From NCBI GenBank assembly GCA_016718405.1, contig JADKDJ010000004.1:310001-374000 (forward strand): a stretch of 64,000 nucleotides of DNA, in the 5' to 3' direction. Under the pieces are notes generated by a model. It saw nothing but the letters and a program-made list of their open reading frames with translations, had not been told where the DNA came from and ran no database searches. This stretch comes from Candidatus Rhodoferax odensensis. Its GTDB lineage: Bacteria; Pseudomonadota; Gammaproteobacteria; Burkholderiales; Burkholderiaceae_C. Both the position numbers and the translations under genes were made by a program. Below are positions 43,371 through 51,364 of this stretch, one piece after another. Numbering within the stretch: the stretch's first letter is position 1; each line of letters begins with the position of its first letter.

Positions 43371-44450
43371 TTATGCAGCCCGGCGCAGGCTTGACGTCCG
43401 TGGGGCGACGACGCCAAAGAGGTTCTTCGGGTCCTGCATCTGCGGCACCAAATGGATCTCGGATCCGACACCTTGCTCCAAGGCCACATGGTGCAGGTAG
43501 CGCAGTGCGGAGAAGTCCTCCAGCGCGAAGCCGACGGAATCAAAAATGGTGACCTGCTGCGCAGATTGACGCCCTTGCGAGTGCCCGGCGAGCACCTGCC
43601 AAAGCTCTGTGACCGGGAAGTCCGCATCCATTTGTTGTACTTCGCCCTCGATGCGGGTTTGCGGCAGGTACTCGGCAAATACACGCGTGTTGCCCTGGTA
43701 GGTTTGCTCCAGAATGCGGCGGTCCAGTTCGGTCTTGCCGGGGCAATCACCGCCGACGCCATTGATGTGCATGCCGGGTTCGATCATCTCCAGCGTCAGG
43801 ATCGTCGCCTTGGTCTTGTCAGCGGTAACGGTGGTCACGATGTCGGCGCCGCGCACTGCCTGCGCTGTTGAAGCCGATCGAATGATGGTCAGCGTCTGAT
43901 CGGTGCCGCCAGTTGAGGCCCAGGCGCGCAGATTGCTTTCGAGTTTGTCCGTTGCAGCCGGATCCACGTCATACAAGCGCAGTTCGGTAATGCCCAGCAT
44001 GCTGATGAAGGCAATCGCCTGGAACTCGCTTTGGGCGCCGTTGCCGATCAGCGCCATGCTGCGGCAGTCGGGTCGCGCCAGCGCCTGCGCCGCCATCGCG
44101 GAAGTGGCGGCGGTACGCATCGCCGTGGTGACGGTCAGTTCGCTCAGCAGTATCGGAAAGCCAGTCGCCACTTCCGCTAGCACCCCGAAGGCCATCACGG
44201 TGGAGAGTCCCTGAGTCGGATTCTGCGGATGACCATTGACGTACTTGAAGGCGTAGTGTTTTTCATCCGAGGCTGGCATCAATTCGATCACACCTACATC
44301 GGAGTGGTTGGCGGTGCGCGGTGACTTCTGGAACTGTTCCCAGCGCAGATAGTCTTCGCGGATAAAGCCGGCCATTTCGGTCATCATGTTGGCCACGCCC
44401 AGGCGGCTGGCCAACTCCTGCACGTTGATTACGTCAATGTAGCGGGTCAT
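43371..44450 (-). CDS. ocd: Ornithine cyclodeaminase
   Basis: A 359-residue protein of the ornithine cyclodeaminase/mu-crystallin family. Signs are 'YAFKYVNGHPQNPTQGLSTV', 'LTVTTAMRTAATSAMAAQAL', the NAD-binding 'MALIGNGAQSEFQAIAFISM' and 'MHINGVGGDCPGKTELDRRI'. It converts L-ornithine to L-proline and ammonia using NAD. Its length and the 'GDCPGKTEL' region suit true ornithine cyclodeaminases. As the first gene of the minus-strand arginine locus it stands 182 bases before the binding-protein gene. A Lrp/AsnC-like site lies about 80 bases upstream. Confidence 0.92.
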   Translation of the reverse strand: MTRYIDVINVQELASRLGVANMMTEMAGFIREDYLRWEQFQKSPRTANHSDVGVIELMPASDEKHYAFKYVNGHPQNPTQGLSTVMAFGVLAEVATGFPILLSELTVTTAMRTAATSAMAAQALARPDCRSMALIGNGAQSEFQAIAFISMLGITELRLYDVDPAATDKLESNLRAWASTGGTDQTLTIIRSASTAQAVRGADIVTTVTADKTKATILTLEMIEPGMHINGVGGDCPGKTELDRRILEQTYQGNTRVFAEYLPQTRIEGEVQQMDADFPVTELWQVLAGHSQGRQSAQQVTIFDSVGFALEDFSALRYLHHVALEQGVGSEIHLVPQMQDPKNLFGVVAPRTSSLRRAA

Positions 44451-44531
44451 AAGGGTAGTCTCTCTCGTCTAGTTGAACGCGGTCAGATGACCGCATGACG
44501 CAAGGTTATGACAACCCGAAGTCAATCAAAA

Positions 44532-44544
44532 CAGGATATTTCTG
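44532..44544 (-). promoter_or_regulatory. Possible Lrp/AsnC-type site before ornithine cyclodeaminase
   Basis: CAGGATATTTCTG has the CAG...CTG arms with an AT-rich centre known from Lrp/AsnC-family sites, 82 bases before the ocd start. Amino acid catabolic genes are often regulated this way. A single site of this length can arise by chance, so this is tentative. Confidence 0.3.
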
Positions 44545-44647
44545 CTGATTTGACACGTATGTCGATCGAAATGGCACTACCAGCTGCCAAATCGGTAAGA
44601 AAAGCGATCGCGACGCCTCACCGGGCGGAGCCGCGGGCGTTCAACAC

Positions 44648-46030
44648 CTAGGAGTGCGCGCTGCGAACCGACGCTTCAAGCTCGCCAAAGGCATCCACCA
44701 CGTAGTCGCCCAAGCGTTCGAGGTTAGGTAACTCGTTGGTCGCGATCAGACCGAAGTAGAGCGCGCCGGCATAGCTAAACAGTGTGATGTTGAGCAGATT
44801 GCTTGGCGGCAGGGTACTGATCGGGTGCATTTCCAACATGCGCGCGCCACGCAGGTACAGCGGATGCTTGGGCCCCGGCACGTTTGATACCAGCGTGTTG
44901 CCCGTGGGAGGTAGTTGTTTGCTAAGGTTCAGCATCTCGGCGATCTGGCCGAACAAGCCAGTGATGAGCGTGTAGGACTCAATCGCCTCCGGTGCCACGC
45001 TGTCGATCATGGTGCGCACATTGCGCAAGGAAAAACCGATGTTACGCAGGCGTACGTAGGGGTCGTCGGTCGGCGCTGACAGCTCCACCTGAATGATTCC
45101 AATCTTGTTACCCACGCTCCGCTCGCCTTCAGCGCGGAGGTTGACTGGCATCTGAATGGTGATCGGGCGCTTGAGCTGCACGCCCTGGTCGTGCAAGTAG
45201 CGATGCAGCGCCGCGTCAACGCATGTCAACGCGACATGATTGAGCGTGGAGCGCGTGCGCTCACGGATGTCGTTGACGCGTTCCATCGACACTGCCGCCG
45301 TGGCAAATTGCCGACCGGCGGTAACCTGGCCCGTCAGCGGCGTGTCGGCACTGGCGACAAAGGGCAGGGCAATGGCATTCTTGGTGAGCGTGACACTTTC
45401 CAGAAGCAGCATCGCCGCCAGCCGTCCAATACCCAGCACACGCTTGCCATTGCTGGCGACCTGCGCCCAGACGGACTTCATCATTTCGTCTTTGAAGCGG
45501 GTGCGCCCACCCGAACTGTGCGACACGGTCCAGATCGGTTCTTGTGTCATGTCATCAGCGCGTTCGGAGAATCCCTGAGCAGTCCAGCGCGCCATGGTGA
45601 CACCATCCGCCACCGCGTGGTGCATCTTCTGGTACAGCGCGAAGGTGCCGTCAGGCAGTCCGTCGATCACATGCACTTCCCACAAGGGGCGGCTGCGGTT
45701 CAAACGCGGGGTGTGCAACTTCGACACAAAGGCATACAGCGCACGCCGGTCGTTGTGACCCTTTTTAAGTCTGTCGTAGAAGATGTGTTGGCTCAGATCA
45801 ACCTTGTCGAGTGTGCGCCAACTCGGCATGGCCGACAACGAGAACTGGATGACGCGGTTGAACGGAGCTTTGACGTCGCTGGCAGTCAGGTAGTCGCGGT
45901 AGAGGTTCTTGACGAAAGAGGCCCCTGCCCCAGGCGGCTTCTTGAAGATCAGCAAACCCGCTACGTGTTTGGGGCTGGCTTCGGACTCGGCAACAAAGAA
46001 AGCCAGGTCCAGCAGGGAGAGTTTTTTCAT
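44648..46030 (-). CDS. Wax ester synthase / diacylglycerol acyltransferase (WS/DGAT)
   Basis: A 460-residue WS/DGAT-type acyltransferase. The catalytic HHxxxDG motif is 'HHAVADG' (residues 137-143), with 'RLNRSRPLWEVHVIDGLPDG' before it and the C-terminal domain motif 'TLVSNVPGPKHPLYLRGARM'. It joins fatty acyl-CoA to diacylglycerol or fatty alcohols to make storage triacylglycerol or wax esters at the inner membrane. ATG 46030 gives the family N-terminus 'LSLLDLAFFVAESEASP'. It lies 49 bases downstream of the asparaginase gene on the same strand, which may only be chance; no lipid gene is adjacent. Confidence 0.92.
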   Translation of the reverse strand: MKKLSLLDLAFFVAESEASPKHVAGLLIFKKPPGAGASFVKNLYRDYLTASDVKAPFNRVIQFSLSAMPSWRTLDKVDLSQHIFYDRLKKGHNDRRALYAFVSKLHTPRLNRSRPLWEVHVIDGLPDGTFALYQKMHHAVADGVTMARWTAQGFSERADDMTQEPIWTVSHSSGGRTRFKDEMMKSVWAQVASNGKRVLGIGRLAAMLLLESVTLTKNAIALPFVASADTPLTGQVTAGRQFATAAVSMERVNDIRERTRSTLNHVALTCVDAALHRYLHDQGVQLKRPITIQMPVNLRAEGERSVGNKIGIIQVELSAPTDDPYVRLRNIGFSLRNVRTMIDSVAPEAIESYTLITGLFGQIAEMLNLSKQLPPTGNTLVSNVPGPKHPLYLRGARMLEMHPISTLPPSNLLNITLFSYAGALYFGLIATNELPNLERLGDYVVDAFGELEASVRSAHS

Positions 46031-46079
46031 GATCTTGTCCAGGTCGTGCGGGTCGTATGGCCCGTGGCGAGCGCCGGGC

Positions 46080-47087
46080 TCAGGGCGCCTGCAATTGGAA
46101 CACGGGTCGACGCTCGCCGACAAGCAGGCCACGAGCATTGAAGAGAGGCTGAGCGCGCCAAGGCAACAGACTCTCACGCTGCGCGTCATCAAGCCAGCCG
46201 AGTTGCTCCAGCACTTCGACGCTGGCGGCAAACAGGGCCGGCTTGTTGGCGTCGATGATCTTGATCGCAAAGGCCTCGCCGCGACTCTTGCTGGCCACCA
46301 CCTGCACACCGTCGGCACCAACCTTGGTGACCCAGTCGCCGCGACCGGCTTGCATGAACGCCAGGTCGTTGCGACGCTGGCCGGAAACCATGTCGGGGTG
46401 CGCGGTCATGGCCTCACCCAGGGTGGAGAAACTCACGCCAAATTCATCATCGAGGACGCCGCTGGCCAGACGGGCGTAGCCGTAGGCCAGCGCAGAAAGA
46501 GGCATCGCGTAATTCGGCGCAGAGCAACCGTCGATACCCAGCCTCAAGTCCTGCGGATCTAGTCCCACCGCGCGAGCAACGTCGCGGCGGATGGCTTGCT
46601 GCAGAGGGTGCATCGGTTCAAGGTAGTCCTCAAGGTCCAGGCCGTGCTGCACGCAATAGGCCAGAAACCCGGCGTGTTTGCCGCTGCAATTGTTGTGCCG
46701 CTCGTCGTAGCGCAGGTCCGGCGGTGGCGCTGTTTCCAACTGCGTGAAGATGCCCGGCACATGGCAGCCGCAGCGCAGGGCTTTGTAGCTCAGTCCGGCC
46801 TTGTCCAACATGCCTTGCACCTGCACCACATGACCGTCCTCGCCATTGTGGCTGGCGCACATTAGCGCCACCTGCTGTGGCAAAAAACCGAAGTGTGCCG
46901 CGCCGCCGCCTTGAATAAAAGGCAGGGCCTGCAGGGCCTTGAGCGTGGACCGTGTGAAGCTCAACCAATGGGGATCACCAGCGTGGGCGAGCAGGCGCTG
47001 GTGGCGATTGACCACTGCCACGGCACCGAAGTGCAGGCATTCCCGCGTGCCACCGCGGGTGAGTTCGATCAGGGGAGCAAGGTTCAT
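46080..47087 (-). CDS. L-asparaginase II family protein
   Basis: A 335-residue protein of the L-asparaginase II family (Rhizobium AnsA type). 'LAPLIELTRGGTRECLHFGA', 'STLKALQALPFIQGGGAAHF', 'CASHNGEDGHVVQVQGML', 'RCGCHVPGIFTQLETAPPP' and 'HNNCSGKHAGFLAYCVQHGL' are the family motifs and contain the conserved Ser-Lys pairs and Cys used by this class, which is unrelated to the classical bacterial asparaginases. It hydrolyses asparagine to aspartate and ammonia. ATG 47087 gives the typical 'MNLAPLIELTRGG' start; an in-frame start at 47114 would add nine residues. Divergent from the carboxyltransferase gene. Confidence 0.92.
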   Translation of the reverse strand: MNLAPLIELTRGGTRECLHFGAVAVVNRHQRLLAHAGDPHWLSFTRSTLKALQALPFIQGGGAAHFGFLPQQVALMCASHNGEDGHVVQVQGMLDKAGLSYKALRCGCHVPGIFTQLETAPPPDLRYDERHNNCSGKHAGFLAYCVQHGLDLEDYLEPMHPLQQAIRRDVARAVGLDPQDLRLGIDGCSAPNYAMPLSALAYGYARLASGVLDDEFGVSFSTLGEAMTAHPDMVSGQRRNDLAFMQAGRGDWVTKVGADGVQVVASKSRGEAFAIKIIDANKPALFAASVEVLEQLGWLDDAQRESLLPWRAQPLFNARGLLVGERRPVFQLQAP

Positions 47088-47254
47088 GGGGGCATTGTGG
47101 CTCAAGGACTTCAAGGACGTTTGTGCGTCGCCGGCTCGATACGTCTCAGGCTTGCTGGAAGTCGTCCGCGTGGCGGGTTGGCATCGGCGTATCGGGGTGG
47201 CCGCCTGTCACCCGCTTGACCGCGCGACCCGTGGCCTTGCAGCAGAATCTGCGC

Positions 47255-49135
47255 ATGACCCCAATCCGCTCCCCTCTGCAGGCACAAATTGTTCAGTGGC
47301 TGGTGCAGCCCGGCGCACACGTTCGGGCAGGCGAAGTGTTGCTGATTCTGGAAGCCATGAAGATGGAGCACGAGTTGCGGGTCGACCGGGACGGCGTGAT
47401 TGGCGAGTGCTTCTTCGCGCCAGGCGACAGCGTGCAGGTCGGTGACGTGCTATCAAATATACAGCTACCGGGTAATCATGCATGCGGCTTGGACGCTGAT
47501 ATGACGGATAAAGTTGGGGCACCCGACGTCGCCCTGAAACCATCGGACCACTCCACGGGCACCAACAATGCAGCGGGATCAACAGTCGGGCCGCGCGCCG
47601 ACCTGCAGCGCTCGCAGGCACGCCATGCGTTCACGCTGGACGCCAACCGTCCAGAAGCCGTGGCCAAGCGTCATGCGCTGGGCTTGCGCACCGCCCGCGA
47701 GAACATCGCCGACTTGTGCGATGCGGGCTCGTTTACCGAGTACGGCGCATTGGCCGTGGCGGCGCAACGCCGCCGCCGCAGTGAGGAAGATTTGGTGCGC
47801 AACACCCCGGCCGACGGCATGGTGACCGGCATCGGCAACGTCAACCGGGCGCTGTTTGGTGCCGAGCACTCGCGGGTGGTGGTGATGGCCTACGACGCCA
47901 CCGTGCTGGCTGGCACCCAGGGCCTGCGCAACCACCAGAAGACCGATCGCATGCTGGGCCTGGCGCTACAGCACAAGCTGCCGGTGGTGCTGTTTGCCGA
48001 AGGCGGCGGCGGCCGTCCGGGTGACGTGGATATGCCGATCGTGGCCGGGCTGCACGTGAGTACCTTCGCCAGCTATGCCCGCTTGAACGGCCAGGTGCCG
48101 GTGGTGGGCATCGTGGCGGGGCGCTGCTTTGCCGGCAACGCGGCGCTCTTGGGCTGCAGCGATGTGATCATCGCCACGCAGGCCAGCAACATCGGCATGG
48201 GCGGCCCGGCCATGGTCGAGGGCGGTGGCCTGGGCGTCTTCAGCCCGGAGCAGATTGGTCCGAGTGGCGTGCAGCATGGCAACGGGGTCATCGATGTGCT
48301 GGTGGCCGACGAAGCGGCGGCGGTGGCCGCAGCGCGACACTACCTGTCGTTCTTTCAAGGGCGCGCGCGCGACTGGGTTGCGCCCGATGCGCAGACCTTG
48401 AGGGACGTGGTGCCCGAGAACCGGCTGCGTGTCTACGACACACGCCAGGCCATGGCCGGCTTGGCGGATGCGGGCAGTCTGTTGCCTCTGCGCAGCGGTT
48501 TCGGTCAGGGCATTCACACCGCGCTGGCACGCATCGAAGGCCGCGCCGTGGGCCTGCTGGCCAACAACCCACAGCACCTGGGCGGTGCCATCGACGCCGA
48601 CGCGGCCGACAAAGCGGCGCGCTTCATGCAACTGTGCAACGCGCACGGACTGCCGCTCATCAGCCTGGTGGATACCCCCGGCTTCATGGTCGGCCCCGAG
48701 ATCGAGACGCAGGCCCAGGTACGCCATGTCAGCCGCATGTTCGTGGCAGCGGCGCATTTGCGTGTCCCGTACATGAGTGTGGTGTTGCGCAAGGGTTACG
48801 GCCTGGGCGCCATGGCCATGACGGCAGGTGGCTTTCACGCGCCATTGTTCACGGCCGCTTGGCCCACCGGCGAGTTCGGCGCCATGGGGCTGGAAGGCGC
48901 AGTGCGCCTGGGCTACCGCAAGGAATTGGAGGCGCAGCCGCAAGGGCCGAAGCGCGACGACTTGTTTGCACAACTGCTGGCCAAGCAAGTGGACAACGGC
49001 AGCGCGCTGAACATGGCGGCCACACTGGAGATCGACGCCGTGATTGACCCGACTGAGACGCGTGCTTGGTTGGTGCGGGGTCTTCAGTCGGCGCCCGTCG
49101 CGGCGGCGCCCGGCGGGTATGTCGATACTTGGTAG
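47255..49135 (+). CDS. Fused biotinyl-domain and acyl-CoA carboxyltransferase
   Basis: A 626-residue fusion. Residues about 1-70 are a biotin-carrier domain with the biotinylated Lys36 in 'LEAMKMEHELRV'. A 60-residue linker of odd composition follows. Residues about 125-620 are one carboxyltransferase polypeptide containing both halves: 'RENIADLCDAGSFTEYGALA', 'VVAGRCFAGNAALLGCSDVI' and 'LPLISLVDTPGFMVGPEIET', 'VVLRKGYGLGAMAMTAGGF'. It would transfer CO2 from biotin to an acyl-CoA. No biotin carboxylase gene is in the window, so that partner must be encoded elsewhere. The substrate cannot be told from sequence. ATG 47255 is used because the biotin domain then starts cleanly; upstream sequence in frame lacks homology. 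Confidence 0.88.
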   Translation: MTPIRSPLQAQIVQWLVQPGAHVRAGEVLLILEAMKMEHELRVDRDGVIGECFFAPGDSVQVGDVLSNIQLPGNHACGLDADMTDKVGAPDVALKPSDHSTGTNNAAGSTVGPRADLQRSQARHAFTLDANRPEAVAKRHALGLRTARENIADLCDAGSFTEYGALAVAAQRRRRSEEDLVRNTPADGMVTGIGNVNRALFGAEHSRVVVMAYDATVLAGTQGLRNHQKTDRMLGLALQHKLPVVLFAEGGGGRPGDVDMPIVAGLHVSTFASYARLNGQVPVVGIVAGRCFAGNAALLGCSDVIIATQASNIGMGGPAMVEGGGLGVFSPEQIGPSGVQHGNGVIDVLVADEAAAVAAARHYLSFFQGRARDWVAPDAQTLRDVVPENRLRVYDTRQAMAGLADAGSLLPLRSGFGQGIHTALARIEGRAVGLLANNPQHLGGAIDADAADKAARFMQLCNAHGLPLISLVDTPGFMVGPEIETQAQVRHVSRMFVAAAHLRVPYMSVVLRKGYGLGAMAMTAGGFHAPLFTAAWPTGEFGAMGLEGAVRLGYRKELEAQPQGPKRDDLFAQLLAKQVDNGSALNMAATLEIDAVIDPTETRAWLVRGLQSAPVAAAPGGYVDTW

Positions 49136-49162
49136 CGATCGATTGCGCTGACGAGCGCTTCC

Positions 49163-50665
49163 CTAGAATCTTGGCAAATCCGGGTGCGACACCACGCCAT
49201 TGCGCACCAGCATCTTGCCGTAGTCGGCGCAGCGGTTCAGCGTGGGGATGACCTTGCCGGGGTTGAGCAGGCCCTTGGCGTCGAACGCACGTTTGACGCC
49301 AAACATCTGCTCGCACTCCTCGCGCGAGAACTGCACACACATGGAGTTGAGCTTCTCCACGCCCACGCCGTGCTCGCCTGAGATGGTGCCGCCCATCGCG
49401 ACGCTGGTCTCCATGATCTCGGCGCCAAACAGTTCACAGCGGCGCAACTGGTCAGCGTCGTTGGCGTCGAACAGAATCAGCGGGTGCAGGTTGCCATCGC
49501 CGGCGTGGAATACGTTGGCGCAGCGCAGGCCGTAGCGTTTTTCCATTTCGGCGATGGCCAGCAGGATGTCGGCCAGACGCTTGCGGGGAATGGTCGAATC
49601 CATGCACATGTAGTCGGGGCTGATCCGCCCCGAGGCCGGAAAGGCGTTTTTGCGCCCGCTCCAGAACCGCAGGCGCTCGGCCTCATCGCGGCTGACCGCG
49701 ATGGCGGTGGCGCCGCAGGTGCGCAGCACGGCGCTCATGCGTCCGATTTCTTCCTCCACCTCTTCGGGTGTGCCATCACTTTCGCACAACAAGATGGCTT
49801 CAGCATTCAGGTCGTAGCCGGCATGAACATAGTCCTCCACGGCAGCGGTCATAGGTTTGTCCATCATCTCCAGCCCGGCCGGAATGATGCCGGCCGCAAT
49901 CACGCTGGCCACCGCGTCACCGGCCTTGCGGATGTCGTCAAAGCTGGCCATGATGCAGCGCGCCAGTTGCGGTTTGGGCACCAGCTTGACGGTGACTTCG
50001 ATGGTCACGGCCAACATGCCCTCCGAGCCGATGACGATGCTGAGCAGGTCCAGCCCCGGCGTGTCGAGCGCTTCGCCACCAAACTCGACCTCGTCTCCCT
50101 CTATCGTGAAGCCCTTGACCTTGAGCACGTTGTGAATCGTCAACCCGTATTTCAGGCAGTGCACGCCGCCGGCGTTTTCGGCCACGTTGCCACCGATGGT
50201 GCAGGCAATCTGGCTCGACGGGTCGGGAGCGTAGTACAGGCCATGCGGCGCGGCCGCTTCGCTGATGGCCAGGTTGCGTACGCCGCCTTGCACCAGCGCC
50301 GTGCGGCTGACCGGATCGAGTTTCAGGATCTTGTTGAACTTGGCCAGGCTCAGCGTCACCCCCAGCTTATGGGGTAAGGCTCCGCCCGACAAGCCGGTGC
50401 CGGCGCCACGCGCCACCACCGGCACGTCCAGGGCGTGGCAGGTGCGCAGCACCGCCTGCACCTGTTCATAGGTCTCCGGCAGCGCCACCACCAGCGGCCG
50501 CTCACGGTAGGCGGTCAGGCCGTCACACTCATAGGGCGTGGTGTCCTCGCGGTGCCACAGCAGGGCGTGGGCCGGCAGCACCTCCTGCAGGGCCTGCACC
50601 ACTTGCGCCTGACGCTCGTTGCGTCGCAGGATCTCGGCTTGGCTGGATGGAAGCGGGGCGTTCAT
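49163..50665 (-). CDS. glcD: FAD-binding oxidase, GlcD / D-lactate dehydrogenase type
   Basis: A 500-residue flavoenzyme. The PCMH-type FAD-binding half shows 'PVVARGAGTGLSGGALPHKL' and 'SQIACTIGGNVAENAGGVHC', and the C-terminal FAD-oxidase domain shows 'VFHAGDGNLHPLILFDANDA' and 'GTISGEHGVGVEKLNSM'. This matches GlcD, the catalytic subunit of glycolate oxidase, or related D-lactate dehydrogenases. glcE and glcF are not adjacent, so the substrate is uncertain. ATG 50665 is used; an earlier in-frame start would add 14 residues. Converges with the carboxyltransferase gene. Confidence 0.9.
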   Translation of the reverse strand: MNAPLPSSQAEILRRNERQAQVVQALQEVLPAHALLWHREDTTPYECDGLTAYRERPLVVALPETYEQVQAVLRTCHALDVPVVARGAGTGLSGGALPHKLGVTLSLAKFNKILKLDPVSRTALVQGGVRNLAISEAAAPHGLYYAPDPSSQIACTIGGNVAENAGGVHCLKYGLTIHNVLKVKGFTIEGDEVEFGGEALDTPGLDLLSIVIGSEGMLAVTIEVTVKLVPKPQLARCIMASFDDIRKAGDAVASVIAAGIIPAGLEMMDKPMTAAVEDYVHAGYDLNAEAILLCESDGTPEEVEEEIGRMSAVLRTCGATAIAVSRDEAERLRFWSGRKNAFPASGRISPDYMCMDSTIPRKRLADILLAIAEMEKRYGLRCANVFHAGDGNLHPLILFDANDADQLRRCELFGAEIMETSVAMGGTISGEHGVGVEKLNSMCVQFSREECEQMFGVKRAFDAKGLLNPGKVIPTLNRCADYGKMLVRNGVVSHPDLPRF

Positions 50666-50935
50666 GGTGGGGCGTCTCCAAGGTCGGTTCGAACACTTTA
50701 CGCCCAAACGTCGTCGCGTGGGATGAGGAAACTTTCAGCCCTCCGTGAAAACAGATAGGGGGCTGTCAACCTGTCTTAGAATTTGCTGGGCGAGTGACGG
50801 CGCGAGACGCTTCGATGTTCATGATCGAGGTTGCCGACTTAATCCATTGATCCAACAGTCTGCGTGGATGCTGTGCGGGGGCAAGGCCGCCACGTTCCAT
50901 GTGGTTCCATGGTCGAAAACAAGGAGGGGACTTTC

Positions 50936-51313
50936 ATGAAGAAGTTGATAGCGACAGGGTTGCTTGCCGGTGCAGCCTTTGGAGCGCTCGCGCAAACGGC
51001 AGCGCCCGCGCAGAATTTTCCAGATGGTGCGGTTGCGCCAACTGCGGCGGACATACGTGGGCGGCTTGCGGGAAAGATCTTCACAGTCAAGCTGGCCGAT
51101 GGGGGCAATTGGCGGTGGGAGTACAGAGATGATGGCTACTTCTTCTTTAACAGCGGCGGCTTTAAAGACTCAGGGAAGTGGCGAACTGAGGATGGACGGT
51201 TGTGTCACAACGGCCGCAAGGTTGGTGACTCCTGCAACTCGGTGATGGAGCACTCGAATACCTTGCACATGAAGAGAGACAGCGGCGAGATCGTCAAGTT
51301 CGAGCCGCAATAG
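50936..51313 (+). CDS. Small exported protein, unrecognised
   Basis: A 125-residue protein with a signal peptide ('KKLIATGLLAGAAFGALAQT') and a mature part of about 105 residues that I do not recognise. Notable stretches are 'NWRWEYRDDGYFFFNSGGFK', 'DSGKWRTEDGRLCHNGRKVG' and 'DSCNSVMEHSNTLHMKRDSG': aromatic, Gly- and Cys-containing, with two Cys that could form a disulfide. It may be a periplasmic ligand or enzyme-inhibitor-type fold. AAGGAGG lies eight bases before ATG 50936. No partner gene is obvious; the flanking genes are a flavoenzyme and an ATPase on the other strand. Confidence 0.8.
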   Translation: MKKLIATGLLAGAAFGALAQTAAPAQNFPDGAVAPTAADIRGRLAGKIFTVKLADGGNWRWEYRDDGYFFFNSGGFKDSGKWRTEDGRLCHNGRKVGDSCNSVMEHSNTLHMKRDSGEIVKFEPQ

Positions 51314-51364
51314 TGCCGGGTTCCGGGATGCATGAATCGACATCGCGGAGTCTGATTGCCGGAC

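Noticed and set aside
47966..48988. 340-codon open frame on the minus strand opposite the carboxyltransferase
   Set aside because: Antisense shadow of a recognised enzyme; no start signal or homology.
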